Below are positions 6,447-15,935 of a DNA stretch of 64,000 nucleotides, in pieces (position 1 is the first letter of the stretch; every line of letters starts with the position of its first letter). The notes beneath the pieces are model-generated. The model saw nothing but the letters and a program-made list of their open reading frames with translations, had not been told where the DNA came from and made no database searches. The DNA comes from Pseudomonas entomophila L48 (GTDB taxonomy: Bacteria; Pseudomonadota; Gammaproteobacteria; Pseudomonadales; Pseudomonadaceae), in assembly GCF_000026105.1 (NCBI RefSeq), contig NC_008027.1, forward strand, positions 2,990,501 through 3,054,500. Direction: 5' to 3'. Both the position numbers and the translations under genes were made by a program.

Positions 6447-9400
6447 CTACTGCGCCGGCGCCACCGCCGGCGGCGCCTCGTTGGTCACCCGCAGAATCCC
6501 CCACAACCCCGAGGTATTCCCATACGCCGCATAGTCGCGGAACAGGTAATCCCCCGGCACCGCATTGGCCCCGCCCGCACTGGGCAACATGAAGCTGAAG
6601 TGCGCCGCCGGCAGCACGCTCTCCTGGGCACCGATGAACATCGCCATCGGGTTGTAGCCGAAACGCACCGACCCAATGCCCGGCAACCCCATGGGGTAGC
6701 CATCCACATCGCTCTTCTCGGCCTGGAAGTTATGCAACGGCCACACATGCCCATCCAACTGGTAGGTCATGCCGCGGCTACCACCACTGGGCATCACGAT
6801 ATGGTTGCGCACCGGCTGCCCGGGCTTGGCATACAGCACCGGCGTCTGCGGATCACCACCCACCAGGGCATTGCTGTAGGCCATGTGCACGTTGGGAATA
6901 TCCGCAAACCCAAGCCCATCGGCACGCCCGAACGGCGCGTCCGGCGCCACGCCAAAGCGCAGCCACAACGGCTCGGTCTTGTAGTTCACCGCCATGTTGC
7001 CGTTGTCCTGCGGATCACCCGCCGCGCCATTGCCCTCGGTATTGATGCCCGCCACCGGACGGCCATCGGCCCAACGCATGTTCAGCGCCCGCTGCCACAC
7101 CGTGACGAAGTCGCGGTAGTCCGGCTGGCCGCTGACCTTCACCGTGGCCTGGGCGCGGCTGGCCGTGTCCTCGGTCCAGGTGGCGGCCTGCGGCAGGATG
7201 CTCATGCCACCCACCAGGCCCTTCTGCGGCTGCTTGATCACATCCGCCGGGGTGAGGTTGAGGCCGCCGAACTCGATGGCGGTGGTGTTGATGTTATCCA
7301 CCGTGCGCCCCAGTTGCAGGGTCGGCTTGCCTTCGCGCTCCAGGTGCCCGGCATAGTACTGGTACACCTTGGTCGGCCAGGCGCCGCTGCTGCCGCTGCG
7401 CGGCGGCACGGTCTGCACCGGGTTGAGGCCGACGTTGACGCCGTCCGACTTGGTGATGTCGTAGGCCAGCAACTGTGCATGCAGGCCAACATGGCTGGAC
7501 GGGCGCATCAGGTTGTTGGCGAAAGCCGTCGCGCCTTCACTGTCAAAGCGGTCGCGCTTGACCACGTTGTGCATCACCGCGGTGCTGGGCAGGTCCGGCA
7601 TCACCAGTGGCAGGCGGTTCTCCAGGGTGATGCTGATGCAGTCGCCGGCGTTGGCCCGCAGGATCAGCGGCTCCACCGGCACCCCGGCCTTGAGCTTGCC
7701 GGTGCTGGCGTCGAGGTCGGCCTTGCGCACGTACAGGATGGCGGTGGGGTCGTGCAGCGGCGCGCTGTGGCCACCGATGGTGAAGGTCTCGCCGTCCTCC
7801 GGGTCGACCCCGCTGACCAGCGGGATGCTGGTGCGCCGGCTGTTGAACACCAGGGTGCCGCCGTTGGCCTTGAGCGGGCCGCCGACATGCTGGCCGATCC
7901 CGGCCGGGTCACTGATGCTCACCCCCTGGCGGTTCTCGAGGATGTCGTTGGCCAGGGCCGCCACCACTTCATAGCTGCGCTTGACCGTCGGCCGGGTGCC
8001 CACGCCAGTGGGGTTGGCCGTGGTTTTCGGGCAGATGCCGTCGAAGTTCACGGTGTTGCGCATGGCCACCGGCTGTGGGTTGTTGGGCAGCGGGAACAGG
8101 TCGGAGCGCTGGGCGGTGTAGTTGCGCATGATGCCCCAGATACCGTTCCAGTAGCCCTCCAGGGCCGCGTCCAGCGAGTACAGGTAGTCGCCGTTGGTGG
8201 CGGCGGAACTGGAGATCATCGACACCGGCGCCATGAAGCCCAGTTGCTCGGAGATGCCGATCATCTGCGACGACTTCCACCCCGAGTTCGAGCTGTTGCC
8301 GAAGCCCGAGCCGTTCTGCAGCCACTTCACGCCGTGCAGGGTGACGTTGTGTTCCTCTTCATGGCCGCCGGCGTGCATGCGCAGGCGCACGTTGTCGCCG
8401 GAATAGGTGCGCAGCATCGGCGTGAACGGGTCGCCCGGTTCGCTGCCGGCCTTGTTGATGTGCGGCGGGAACAGCGTGGTGCCACCGGTGGGCCCGACCG
8501 CCTGGGTGATCGCCGACGGCGCCAGGTTCATCGCCGGGATGGCGCGGTCGGTGCGGGTCTGCAGGGCGTAGCCCAGGTCGCCGCCCAGGCCGTCGGCCTG
8601 CATGCCGCGCTTGCCGTCGGGGCCGACCTTGTTGGGGTCGAACACGCGCAGGGCCAAGGGCTCATTGCGGTAGTTAACGACGAACATGCCCGGGTCATCG
8701 ACCGAGATTGCCTGCGGGCATGGCCGGCTCGGGCAGCCGGGATTGAGGCCGCCGCGGGTCTCGACGATGGCCTCCAGCAGGTTCGAGGCCTTGCCGCGCA
8801 CGGGCGGGTTGATGGCGTAGCGGAAGCTGTCGGCGGTGGCCGGGTAGCTCTGCCCATCGGGGATGCCGTTGGGGCCGGCGCCCACGTACACGCCAGCTTC
8901 ATAGGCGTGCTGGAAGTCGCTGTACTCAAGGAAGAACTCGCGGTAGCTGTCGTTCTTGCCGTCGCCATCGTGGTCGCCGGTCTGGATCACCGCCTGCCAC
9001 GAGGTCGGCCCGCCGTCCTGGCGGGTGGCCGGGTTGTACAGCTGCTCGCCGGTCTCGGCGTGGTACCAGGTGGAGCCGGCCGGTTCGGCCAGCACGGTGG
9101 CGTACAGACCCAACTGCTGGTGGGTCGATGGGCCGAGGTGGTCATGGGTGAAGATGGTGCCCAGGCCACGGTCGACGTTATGCACGTTCACCAGTGGGTC
9201 GGCGAACCAGCGCTGCATGGCCGTGCGCGCGCCCAGCCAGTCAGCCCGGCCGAAGCGCCCGAAGTACGGGTGCTGCTTGGCTTTCGGGCAGGCGGCGGTG
9301 CCGTCCCGGGCATCGCCTTCGCTGCAGTTGTTGAAGGCACGGATGGCATGCACCCGCTCCACCACGCTACCGGGCGAGAGGATCCCGTCCTCGTAGTTCC

Positions 9401-12290
9401 AGCCGTTGGCCGAGCCGTCGGCGGCGGTCAGGTCCCACTTGGGCAGGTGGATATGCTGGCCGATCACGTCGGTGGGCGTGCGCACCTGGTAGTCGTCCAT
9501 CTCGTAGAACGACGGGATCAGGTTGGTGTGCACGTACTGGGTGCAGTCGAAGGTGTTCATGCGCAGCACCATCGGCTCCGGTGGGCGCTGCTTGGTGATC
9601 ACCGGCCAGGCGTCTTCCCACAGGGCGAGGATGCGCGCCTGCGGGAAGTGGTAGCCGACCTTGTTGTACACCGCGTCGAACTGGATATTGGCGGCCTTGT
9701 AGATGCGCGGCCGGTCGGCGGTGAAAGTGGACGAGCCACGGAAACTCATGCCGGTGAGGTTTTCGCCGCTGAAGAACTCGCCCACGCCCGAGGACTGGGT
9801 CAGGCGCTTGCCACGGTCATCCATGCACGGTTCGTAGTACGGCGCGCCCGCCGTGGGCAACGCGCCATTGGTGCGGAACGCCTTGGCCACCGGGGCGCTG
9901 CCGGGGATCAGGGCGAAGCTTGGGTGCTCGGCCTTGGCGTGGAACTGCATCGCCGCCTGCTCGACCTCGGTGCCCTCCTCGGGCAGGTAGATCGGCTTGG
10001 CCTTGTGCACCACCTTGGAGAAATCCAGCTTGGTGGTGGTGGTCACCGCCTCGCCGCCGGCCGATACGCCATCCAGCGCGTGCCGACCAAGGCCGCCGTC
10101 CCAGCCATCGACCTGGTTGGGGTCGAGGTTGGCCCACAGTGCCTTGCCGCTGTCCTTGAGCTGGCGCGCCAGGGCCGGGTCAAGCATGTCCAGCGGCGGG
10201 GTCGGTGGGCGCTGGCCGACGCTGCTTTCCATGCCGCCGATCCAGAACGGATAGCCAGGGTTCTTCAGCGAGCCGTCGGCGTTGCGGTTGGTCTCGCTGC
10301 GGTCGACCAGGGCCAGGGAGCCGACGGCGCGTGGCGTGGCAGGCTCGTCCGGGTGATCGTCGCCCTCCTCTTCGTCATCGTCGTGCTCGGCCACCAGGGT
10401 TTCCGACAATTTCGGCACCACGGTCACTTTGCCGGGCATCGGCGCCATGGCCTTGCCGGGCAGCGGCACGATGGCCGGGATCGGCGTGCCGGCGACGATC
10501 TCACCATCAGGCAATGCCCGGGCACCCGCGGCAGGCTTGCCGTTGCGCAGGGCGAACGGGGTGCTGTGGTAGCCATTGGCGCCCTCGCCGCTCACCTCCA
10601 GCCGGGTGCCGGGCTCGAACACGTCGTGCACCCGCCACATGGCCCACATGCCCTGGGCGAAGTGCGGGTAGAAGTGGCAGTGGTAGATGGCGTCGCCCGC
10701 CACCCGGTTGCGGTTGCCCGAGCCACCGTTGGCGATTTCGTAGGTGTACCCCACACCGGGCCCGATACCCTGGGCGTCGATGTAGTCGGAGTTGTCGTCG
10801 TTGGGGTTGAACAACCACTGGTGGCCGTGCAGGTGGAAGATGTGCTGCTCGTGGCCGTTGTGGGTGTTGCGGAACTTGGTGAAATCACCGATGTAGCTGT
10901 GGTGCACGTTGGCCGGCTCGGCCGGGTACAGGGCCATGGTCGCCTTCACGCCGGTCGCGCTGGCCGGTGGCACCTCGCCCGGGCGGATACGCTCAAGGCC
11001 GACGTTGGCCGGAATATCCACCAACGTGCCGATGTCACCCACGGTGTGAGAACTGAGGAAGAACTCTTCATAGGCGCACGACAGGCAGTCGTGCATCGGC
11101 CCCACCCCCAGGCGGTTGGCCACCACTTCGGCACCCATGCCGCCAGCGGCGTAGTTGATCATGAACGAGTCGCGGGCCGGCTCCAGCACATGGCCCATCA
11201 CCGGGTCCGCCCAGTAACCGGGGAAGGCCTGGGTACCGGCCACCTCGTCGGCGAACTGCGCGGCGAAGTCACGGAACGCTTCCAGGCGGTTGGGTAGCGC
11301 CGGGTTGCGCTTGCCCACGCTCTCCAGCGGATAGGTGGCTTTCGGGAAGCTACCGTCCGGATTGGGACCCATGACGATGGCATCGGTTTCGCTATTGAGG
11401 ATCTCGTTACCGTCGATCATGGCGATGATCGGCTTGCCGGCCTTGCCTTCGGCGATCCACGGCTCTGCCTGCGGGTAGCGCGCCTCGTAGTCGATCACCG
11501 GCTGGCCGGTGGCCGTGCGCCCGGTGGTGGCCAGGCGCATTTCCTCTTCGGTGAGGGTGTTGCGGTAGGTGCGCCCGCCTTTGGGTACCACCACCACCTG
11601 GCCGAACAAGCCGTTGGCGACATTGCCGGCGTTGCCCTCGCCACCGAACGGCGCGCCACGGCTGGATACGGCGAAGGCGCCTTCGCGCTCGGCGTACAGC
11701 GTGTAGCTGCGGGTGCTGCCCGGGGCGACCAGGAAATTGCCATTGCGCCCGGTGTTGGCGGCGATGTCGGCGATGCTGTTGACCGCCTGCAGGCCGTTGA
11801 CCTGGAAACCGGTGTGACGGTCGGTCACCTGCTGATCGGCGACGAAGTTTTCGTCATCCTCGACCTCCGGCACTTCGGCCTCCTCCCCCTCTTCGCCTTC
11901 GGGCTCTTCAGGATGGATGCCGTGCTTGTTGGGGTTGGCCTGGTAGGCCAGCAGGTTGGTCAGGTTGACCGTCAGGCAGTCGCCGGCCGCCACCCGCAGC
12001 ACGATCGGCCGCGGGCGCTTGTCCGGGCGCAGGGTGACCTTGCCCGGCACCGCCGCGCCGCCCTTGTTCAAGGGCACCTGGTGCTCGTCCACCACGTCCT
12101 GGCGCAGGGCGAACATCATGCCGTTGGCGTTCTGCGCGCCAAGGCGGTTGAACATCAGCGGCTGGTCCAGGGCCACCACGTTGGCCGTGAGCGTGCGCTG
12201 GCACTGCACGGCGGCCTCGCCGCTGGCCTGCCAGCCCAGCAGGGCCAACAGCAAGGTGGACAGGACAGGGCCTTTGCGCGGGGTCGACAT
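6447..12290 (-). CDS. mnxG: Giant multicopper oxidase, MnxG/McoA family (Mn(II) oxidase)
   Basis: 1947-residue exported protein. In P. putida GB-1 the large oxidases MnxG and McoA oxidise Mn(II) to Mn oxide at the cell surface, and this protein has that size and layout. The signal peptide (STLLLALLGWQASGEA) is followed by repeated cupredoxin-like domains. Copper-ligand motifs seen are HIFHLHGHQW (~residue 485), YHCHFYPHFAQGM (~538), HIHLPKW (~948), FTHDHLGPSTH (~1045) and HNVTLHGVKW (~1315). An EF-hand-like Ca-binding loop DHDGDGKND lies near 1107, and an acidic Glu-rich insert near 130-150. The start at 12290 is fixed by GGAGGTGCCCC-ATG. It is transcribed from its own sigma-54 promoter. The family is secure; whether it is the MnxG or the McoA orthologue needs comparison. 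Confidence 0.88.
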   Translation of the reverse strand: MSTPRKGPVLSTLLLALLGWQASGEAAVQCQRTLTANVVALDQPLMFNRLGAQNANGMMFALRQDVVDEHQVPLNKGGAAVPGKVTLRPDKRPRPIVLRVAAGDCLTVNLTNLLAYQANPNKHGIHPEEPEGEEGEEAEVPEVEDDENFVADQQVTDRHTGFQVNGLQAVNSIADIAANTGRNGNFLVAPGSTRSYTLYAEREGAFAVSSRGAPFGGEGNAGNVANGLFGQVVVVPKGGRTYRNTLTEEEMRLATTGRTATGQPVIDYEARYPQAEPWIAEGKAGKPIIAMIDGNEILNSETDAIVMGPNPDGSFPKATYPLESVGKRNPALPNRLEAFRDFAAQFADEVAGTQAFPGYWADPVMGHVLEPARDSFMINYAAGGMGAEVVANRLGVGPMHDCLSCAYEEFFLSSHTVGDIGTLVDIPANVGLERIRPGEVPPASATGVKATMALYPAEPANVHHSYIGDFTKFRNTHNGHEQHIFHLHGHQWLFNPNDDNSDYIDAQGIGPGVGYTYEIANGGSGNRNRVAGDAIYHCHFYPHFAQGMWAMWRVHDVFEPGTRLEVSGEGANGYHSTPFALRNGKPAAGARALPDGEIVAGTPIPAIVPLPGKAMAPMPGKVTVVPKLSETLVAEHDDDEEEGDDHPDEPATPRAVGSLALVDRSETNRNADGSLKNPGYPFWIGGMESSVGQRPPTPPLDMLDPALARQLKDSGKALWANLDPNQVDGWDGGLGRHALDGVSAGGEAVTTTTKLDFSKVVHKAKPIYLPEEGTEVEQAAMQFHAKAEHPSFALIPGSAPVAKAFRTNGALPTAGAPYYEPCMDDRGKRLTQSSGVGEFFSGENLTGMSFRGSSTFTADRPRIYKAANIQFDAVYNKVGYHFPQARILALWEDAWPVITKQRPPEPMVLRMNTFDCTQYVHTNLIPSFYEMDDYQVRTPTDVIGQHIHLPKWDLTAADGSANGWNYEDGILSPGSVVERVHAIRAFNNCSEGDARDGTAACPKAKQHPYFGRFGRADWLGARTAMQRWFADPLVNVHNVDRGLGTIFTHDHLGPSTHQQLGLYATVLAEPAGSTWYHAETGEQLYNPATRQDGGPTSWQAVIQTGDHDGDGKNDSYREFFLEYSDFQHAYEAGVYVGAGPNGIPDGQSYPATADSFRYAINPPVRGKASNLLEAIVETRGGLNPGCPSRPCPQAISVDDPGMFVVNYRNEPLALRVFDPNKVGPDGKRGMQADGLGGDLGYALQTRTDRAIPAMNLAPSAITQAVGPTGGTTLFPPHINKAGSEPGDPFTPMLRTYSGDNVRLRMHAGGHEEEHNVTLHGVKWLQNGSGFGNSSNSGWKSSQMIGISEQLGFMAPVSMISSSAATNGDYLYSLDAALEGYWNGIWGIMRNYTAQRSDLFPLPNNPQPVAMRNTVNFDGICPKTTANPTGVGTRPTVKRSYEVVAALANDILENRQGVSISDPAGIGQHVGGPLKANGGTLVFNSRRTSIPLVSGVDPEDGETFTIGGHSAPLHDPTAILYVRKADLDASTGKLKAGVPVEPLILRANAGDCISITLENRLPLVMPDLPSTAVMHNVVKRDRFDSEGATAFANNLMRPSSHVGLHAQLLAYDITKSDGVNVGLNPVQTVPPRSGSSGAWPTKVYQYYAGHLEREGKPTLQLGRTVDNINTTAIEFGGLNLTPADVIKQPQKGLVGGMSILPQAATWTEDTASRAQATVKVSGQPDYRDFVTVWQRALNMRWADGRPVAGINTEGNGAAGDPQDNGNMAVNYKTEPLWLRFGVAPDAPFGRADGLGFADIPNVHMAYSNALVGGDPQTPVLYAKPGQPVRNHIVMPSGGSRGMTYQLDGHVWPLHNFQAEKSDVDGYPMGLPGIGSVRFGYNPMAMFIGAQESVLPAAHFSFMLPSAGGANAVPGDYLFRDYAAYGNTSGLWGILRVTNEAPPAVAPAQ

Positions 12291-12330
12291 GGGGCACCTC
12301 CGGAGGACACGGGGACTCTGGAGGGTGGGG

Positions 12331-12346
12331 AGCAAGTCCTATGCCA
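12331..12346 (-). promoter_or_regulatory. Sigma-54 promoter of the multicopper oxidase gene
   Basis: The minus strand reads TGGCAT-AGGAC-TTGCT, with sigma-54 -24 and -12 elements at correct spacing (one deviation, T for C in TGGCAC). The predicted start near 12320 leaves a 30-nt leader before the GGAGG-preceded ATG. Confidence 0.75.
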
Positions 12347-12347
12347 T

Positions 12348-12367
12348 GAAAATAGACGTTTATTTTC
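12348..12367. promoter_or_regulatory. AT-rich inverted repeat upstream of the -24 box
   Basis: GAAAATA-gacgtt-TATTTTC is a perfect 7-bp inverted repeat with outer matching CCAT/ATGG, next to the sigma-54 -24 element. It may be an operator or bending site (IHF-like proteins commonly act here in sigma-54 promoters). Confidence 0.45.
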
Positions 12368-12395
12368 AATGGCCTGAAACGACAAAGGCAGCGCA

Positions 12396-12413
12396 CTGGG
12401 GCGGATTCCCCAG
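12396..12413. promoter_or_regulatory. Candidate activator site for mnxG
   Basis: Inverted repeat CTGGGGCGGATTCCCCAG, 50 bp upstream of the -24 box. It shares GGATTCCCC with the site upstream of the SCO/cytochrome operon (5181-5192), which suggests a common enhancer-binding regulator. Confidence 0.55.
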
Positions 12414-12438
12414 TCGCTGCCCCTGTATTGGGTAACGT

Positions 12439-14529
12439 TCAGCCGACGGTTTGCCCGGCACCTTTGCCGGCCTGCTCCAGGCGTTGCATGAACTGCTCGG
12501 GCGGCACCGGTTGCCCCAGCAGGTAGCCCTGCAACGAGTCACAGCCCAGGCGGGTGAGGAAGTCCTGCTGGCGGTCGGTCTCGACCCCTTCGGCGACAAT
12601 GCGCAGGCCCAGCGCCTGGCCCAGGGCGACGATCGCCGAGACGATCGCCGCGTCGTCGCTGTCCTGCTCCAGGTCGCGGACGAAGCCACGGTCGATCTTC
12701 AGCTCGTTGGCCGGCAGGCGCTTGAGGTACATCAGGCTGGAATAGCCGGTGCCGAAGTCATCGATGGACAGGTCCACGCCCATGTCGGACAGGCGCTGCA
12801 GCACAGTCAGGCTGGCGTCGGCGTCGCGCATGGCGGTGGTCTCGGTGATCTCCAGGGTCAGGCGGTTGGCCGGCAGGCCATTGTCGTTCAACGCCCGTGC
12901 CACGCTGTCCACCAGCCCCGCGTGGCAGAACTGGATCGCCGACAGGTTGACCGCGATGCGCCAGTCGTCGTGGCCCTGGTCCATCCACTGGCGCATCTGC
13001 CGGCAGGCCTCGCCCAGCACCCATTCGCCGATGGGGATGATCAAGCCGGTCTTTTCGGCCAGGCCGATGAAGCGGTCCGGCAGCATCAGGCCGTGCTGCG
13101 GGTGCTCCCAGCGCAGCAGCGCCTCGGCGCCGATGGGCTGGCGCGCGGCGGCGTCGAACTTGGGTTGGTAGTGCAGGCGGAACTGGCCCTGCTCCAGCGC
13201 CGTGCGCAGGTCCTGCAGCAGTTGCAGCTGCTGGCGCGCGTTGGTGTTCATCGAGGCGTCGAAGAAGCTGTAGCCGTTCTTGCCGGCGCTCTTGGCGTGG
13301 TACATGGCGGCGTCGGCGTTGCGCAGCAGTTCGTGCTGGTCGGCGCCGTTGCCCGGGTAGAGCACGATGCCCAGGCTCGCCGTCAGTTGCAAGTCGTGCT
13401 CGGCCACGCGGAAGGGCCGCGACACCAGGTTGACCTGCTTGACCGCCACGCCCATGGCGTCGTCCGGCTCACCCAACTCCACCAGCAGCACGAACTCGTC
13501 GCCGCCGATCCGCGCCAGGGTGTCCTGGCTGTGCAGGTGCCCGCGCAGGCGCGCCGCCACCGCCTTGAGCAGCAGGTCGCCGACATGGTGGCCGAAGGCG
13601 TCGTTGACCGGCTTGAAGCCGTCCAGGTCGATGAACATCAGGGCGAAACAGCCGCCCTGCTCCGCCACCCGGCCGATGGCCTGGTCGATACGGTCGGCCA
13701 GCAAGGTGCGGTTGGGCAGGCCGGTGAGGGTGTCGTGCAGGGCCAGTTGCGTCAGTTCCTGGTTGGCCAGGGTCAGCGAACGCGCCAGCTCCGCCGTGCG
13801 CGCTTCCAGGCGGGCATCCAGCACCGAGGTCAGCAGCGCCACCGAGAGCACCGCCAGGGTGGTGATCAGCACCAGGTAGTCCAGGCCATCGCCGGCCAGG
13901 CCGTCGACCAGGGCGCCGCAGTAACTCCCCGTGGGGAAATTCGCCGCGGCCATGCCGGTGTAGTGCATGCCGACGATGGCGATGCCCATCACCACCGCTG
14001 CCAGCCCACGGAATTGCCGCACATACGGGGTGTGCTGGCGCAGGCGGAAGGCGATCCACAGTGCGGCCGCCGAGGCCCCGACCGCGATGGCCAGCGAGGC
14101 GCCGAACAGCGTCGGGTCGTAGTCGATGCCCGGCTGCATGCGTAGCGCCGCCATGCCGGTGTAGTGCATGCAGGCGATGCCGCTGCCCATGATCAGCGCG
14201 CCGAAGCCCAGTTGCTGCCAGGGCAACTTGGGTTGGCTCACCAGCCACAAGGCGAAGCCCGAGGATGCCACCGCGATCAGCAGCGACAACGCCGTCAGCG
14301 TGGTGTCGTAGCCCAGGTTGATCGGCAAGCTGAACGCCAGCATGCCGATGAAGTGCATCGACCAGATGCCAATGCCCATGGCAAAGGCGCCGCCCAGCAT
14401 CCACAAATGCACCGCCCGCCCCTTGGCCGTGGCAATGCGCCCGGTGAGGTCCAGCGCCGTGTAAGAGGCAAGAATGGCCACGCACAGCGAGATCAACACC
14501 AGCGAGGAGGAGTAGCTACCGATCAGCAT
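12439..14529 (-). CDS. MHYT-GGDEF-EAL membrane c-di-GMP enzyme (MucR-like)
   Basis: 696-residue inner-membrane protein. The N-terminal ~240 residues form a seven-helix MHYT sensor with three motifs (MHFIGM, MHYTGM, MHYTGM), thought to bind a metal or diatomic gas. A diguanylate cyclase domain with intact GGDEF (~residue 343) and a phosphodiesterase domain with intact EAL (EALLRWEHP, ~470) follow, so both activities are possible. The architecture and length match P. aeruginosa MucR. The start is uncertain: ATG at 14529 is used; a GTG two codons upstream is possible and neither has a strong ribosome-binding site. It lies upstream of and parallel to the mnxG-like gene, whose own promoter separates them. 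No terminator was seen between the two genes. Confidence 0.9.
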   Translation of the reverse strand: MLIGSYSSSLVLISLCVAILASYTALDLTGRIATAKGRAVHLWMLGGAFAMGIGIWSMHFIGMLAFSLPINLGYDTTLTALSLLIAVASSGFALWLVSQPKLPWQQLGFGALIMGSGIACMHYTGMAALRMQPGIDYDPTLFGASLAIAVGASAAALWIAFRLRQHTPYVRQFRGLAAVVMGIAIVGMHYTGMAAANFPTGSYCGALVDGLAGDGLDYLVLITTLAVLSVALLTSVLDARLEARTAELARSLTLANQELTQLALHDTLTGLPNRTLLADRIDQAIGRVAEQGGCFALMFIDLDGFKPVNDAFGHHVGDLLLKAVAARLRGHLHSQDTLARIGGDEFVLLVELGEPDDAMGVAVKQVNLVSRPFRVAEHDLQLTASLGIVLYPGNGADQHELLRNADAAMYHAKSAGKNGYSFFDASMNTNARQQLQLLQDLRTALEQGQFRLHYQPKFDAAARQPIGAEALLRWEHPQHGLMLPDRFIGLAEKTGLIIPIGEWVLGEACRQMRQWMDQGHDDWRIAVNLSAIQFCHAGLVDSVARALNDNGLPANRLTLEITETTAMRDADASLTVLQRLSDMGVDLSIDDFGTGYSSLMYLKRLPANELKIDRGFVRDLEQDSDDAAIVSAIVALGQALGLRIVAEGVETDRQQDFLTRLGCDSLQGYLLGQPVPPEQFMQRLEQAGKGAGQTVG

Positions 14530-14648
14530 TTGCACATCCAGGAACAGGCCGGGGAAAGGCCCTGAAAAAGCCGATGATTGTACTCAAGCTTTGGCGAAAC
14601 GCACGGGGTTTTCACGCAGTAAAAAAGGATCCAATCACAGGATTTTCC

Positions 14649-15175
14649 TCAAGAATTTTCAGCGAACGCATGGACCAGGTGATCGATCACCACCCGCACC
14701 CGGGCGGTGTGACGCAGGTCCTGGTGGGTGACCATCCACACCTCGGAGGGCTTTGCCCGTGCAAGCGCCGGCCAGATCCGCTGCAGGCCGTCGCGCAGGC
14801 CAAGCGCCACGGGGATTTCGCCGATGCCCAGGCCCTGGCCGATCGCCCGGCGCAGCATCAGGCTGGCGTTGGCGGCCAGCACCACCCTGCCCTCACCGAT
14901 GGGCACGTCCACCAGGGTCGGCCGGGCCTGGTCGCGCCAGTACGGCTCATACACCACCAGTTCGTGGCCCTCGAAGTTGCCGACGGCCGGCACGCCTCGG
15001 CGAAGGCGGTCAATTGGTAGCCGGCTGGCGTGCGCAGGAACAGGGTCGAGCCCAGGTCCGCCCCCAGCGCGAGCCCATGGTGGCCTGGTCGACCCCCAAC
15101 AGCCGCGCGGCGCAGGGTCTGTTCGCGGCTAAGGACCAGGAGCGTGCGGGCGTCGTCCCAGTTCAAATGATTCAT
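14649..15175 (-). pseudogene. Decayed LysR-family regulator (left copy)
   Basis: Clearly homologous over its whole length to the intact LysR gene at 22570-23442, in the same orientation. Both begin with N-[HP]-LNWDDAR and share the C-terminal part from MPAVGNFEGHELVV to VIDHLV. The left copy has lost about 345 bp of the central effector domain (junction near 15000) plus two small deletions in the helix-turn-helix region (about 15070 and 15105) that shift the frame. It cannot make a working regulator. Its upstream region, including the ATTTCGCGGCACCG...CGCGCGACC stretch, is also shared with the right copy, so the duplication extended past the gene. It marks the left edge of an accessory island. 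Confidence 0.88.
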
Positions 15176-15180
15176 TCCTG

Positions 15181-15259
15181 CCTGTGGGAGCGGGTTTTAC
15201 CCGCGAGTACGTCGGTGAATTCACAATTGTATTAGCTGGCAAAGCCGGCTCCCACAGGG
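15181..15259. repeat. Pair of REP elements
   Basis: Two divergent REP-like copies (15181-15207 with GGGAGCGGGTTTTACCCGC; 15235-15259) lie upstream of the LysR pseudogene. They are at the same relative place as the REP cluster upstream of the intact copy, though of different subtype order. Confidence 0.7.
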
Positions 15260-15935
15260 ACTGCGGCCGGCTGCCCGAACGTGAAGAAATTTCGCGGCAC
15301 CGTGTCGCAAAATCGCCGCGCGACCCCATTGTGGTTGTTCCCTGCCCATGTGTCTGTCGGCAAGCACGCGGCGCCAGGATGTGCTACCTGATATTTTTGC
15401 TAGTTGTCGCAGGTGGCAATGTTGCGCATGCTCACTCCAACCACCTTATGAAGGAAGACGTAAAGTTGAAGCGACAGGGTCAGTAAATTTTAGCTTTCCA
15501 TGACTTGAGTTGTGATATCCCGAGGGTGACCTATGTGCTGCCTCAGGGCTTCGAGCAAGTCAGGATGAATCGATAAGTATTGAAAGCAGATTTGGCAATC
15601 TACGCAACCACATGAGAATGTAGCCAACGACACTTACATCCTATCGCAATATAATTAACAGCGCGCATCCCGCTCTGTCACCTGCACATCTTGCAACGGA
15701 GGTTAGGAGACAACAATAAATCAAGGAAAGTTCCAAGCTATACGCAAGGCATTGACCAGAGAAATACATAACATCAACAAGCGCGAGACTGAAATATATG
15801 GCTTCCCAAGTGTCGACTGCAGTGCTTGATCGTGTCGTTGTGAGACGATGAAAAACCAGAAGTTCAAAGTACAGGATCAATAGATGCGCCTTGCCTATGG
15901 CTGGCGGTTAATTTTCATTAATTGTGGAGCTTGAT
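15260..15935. other. Gene-free, AT-rich left part of the island
   Basis: From about 15360 base composition shifts visibly to AT-rich. Up to about 15350 the sequence still matches the promoter region of the intact LysR copy. Beyond that I find no supportable gene; short ORFs at 15379-15486 and 15641-15880 lack convincing signals. Confidence 0.5.

Noticed and set aside
6600..11297. Plus-strand ORF of 1565 codons antisense to the multicopper oxidase
   Set aside because: Its His/Val/Gly/Arg-rich composition is that of a shadow frame under strong GC codon bias. No ribosome-binding site, domain or homologous phrase is seen, while the minus-strand oxidase has many conserved motifs.
15379..15486. 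Short plus-strand ORF of 35 codons with a hydrophobic start (MCYLIFLLVVAGG)
   Set aside because: No ribosome-binding site at correct spacing and it straddles the edge of the duplicated LysR upstream region; probably chance.
15641..15880. Minus-strand ORF of 79 codons in the AT-rich segment
   Set aside because: No ribosome-binding site, no recognisable feature, and it ends in low-complexity sequence.
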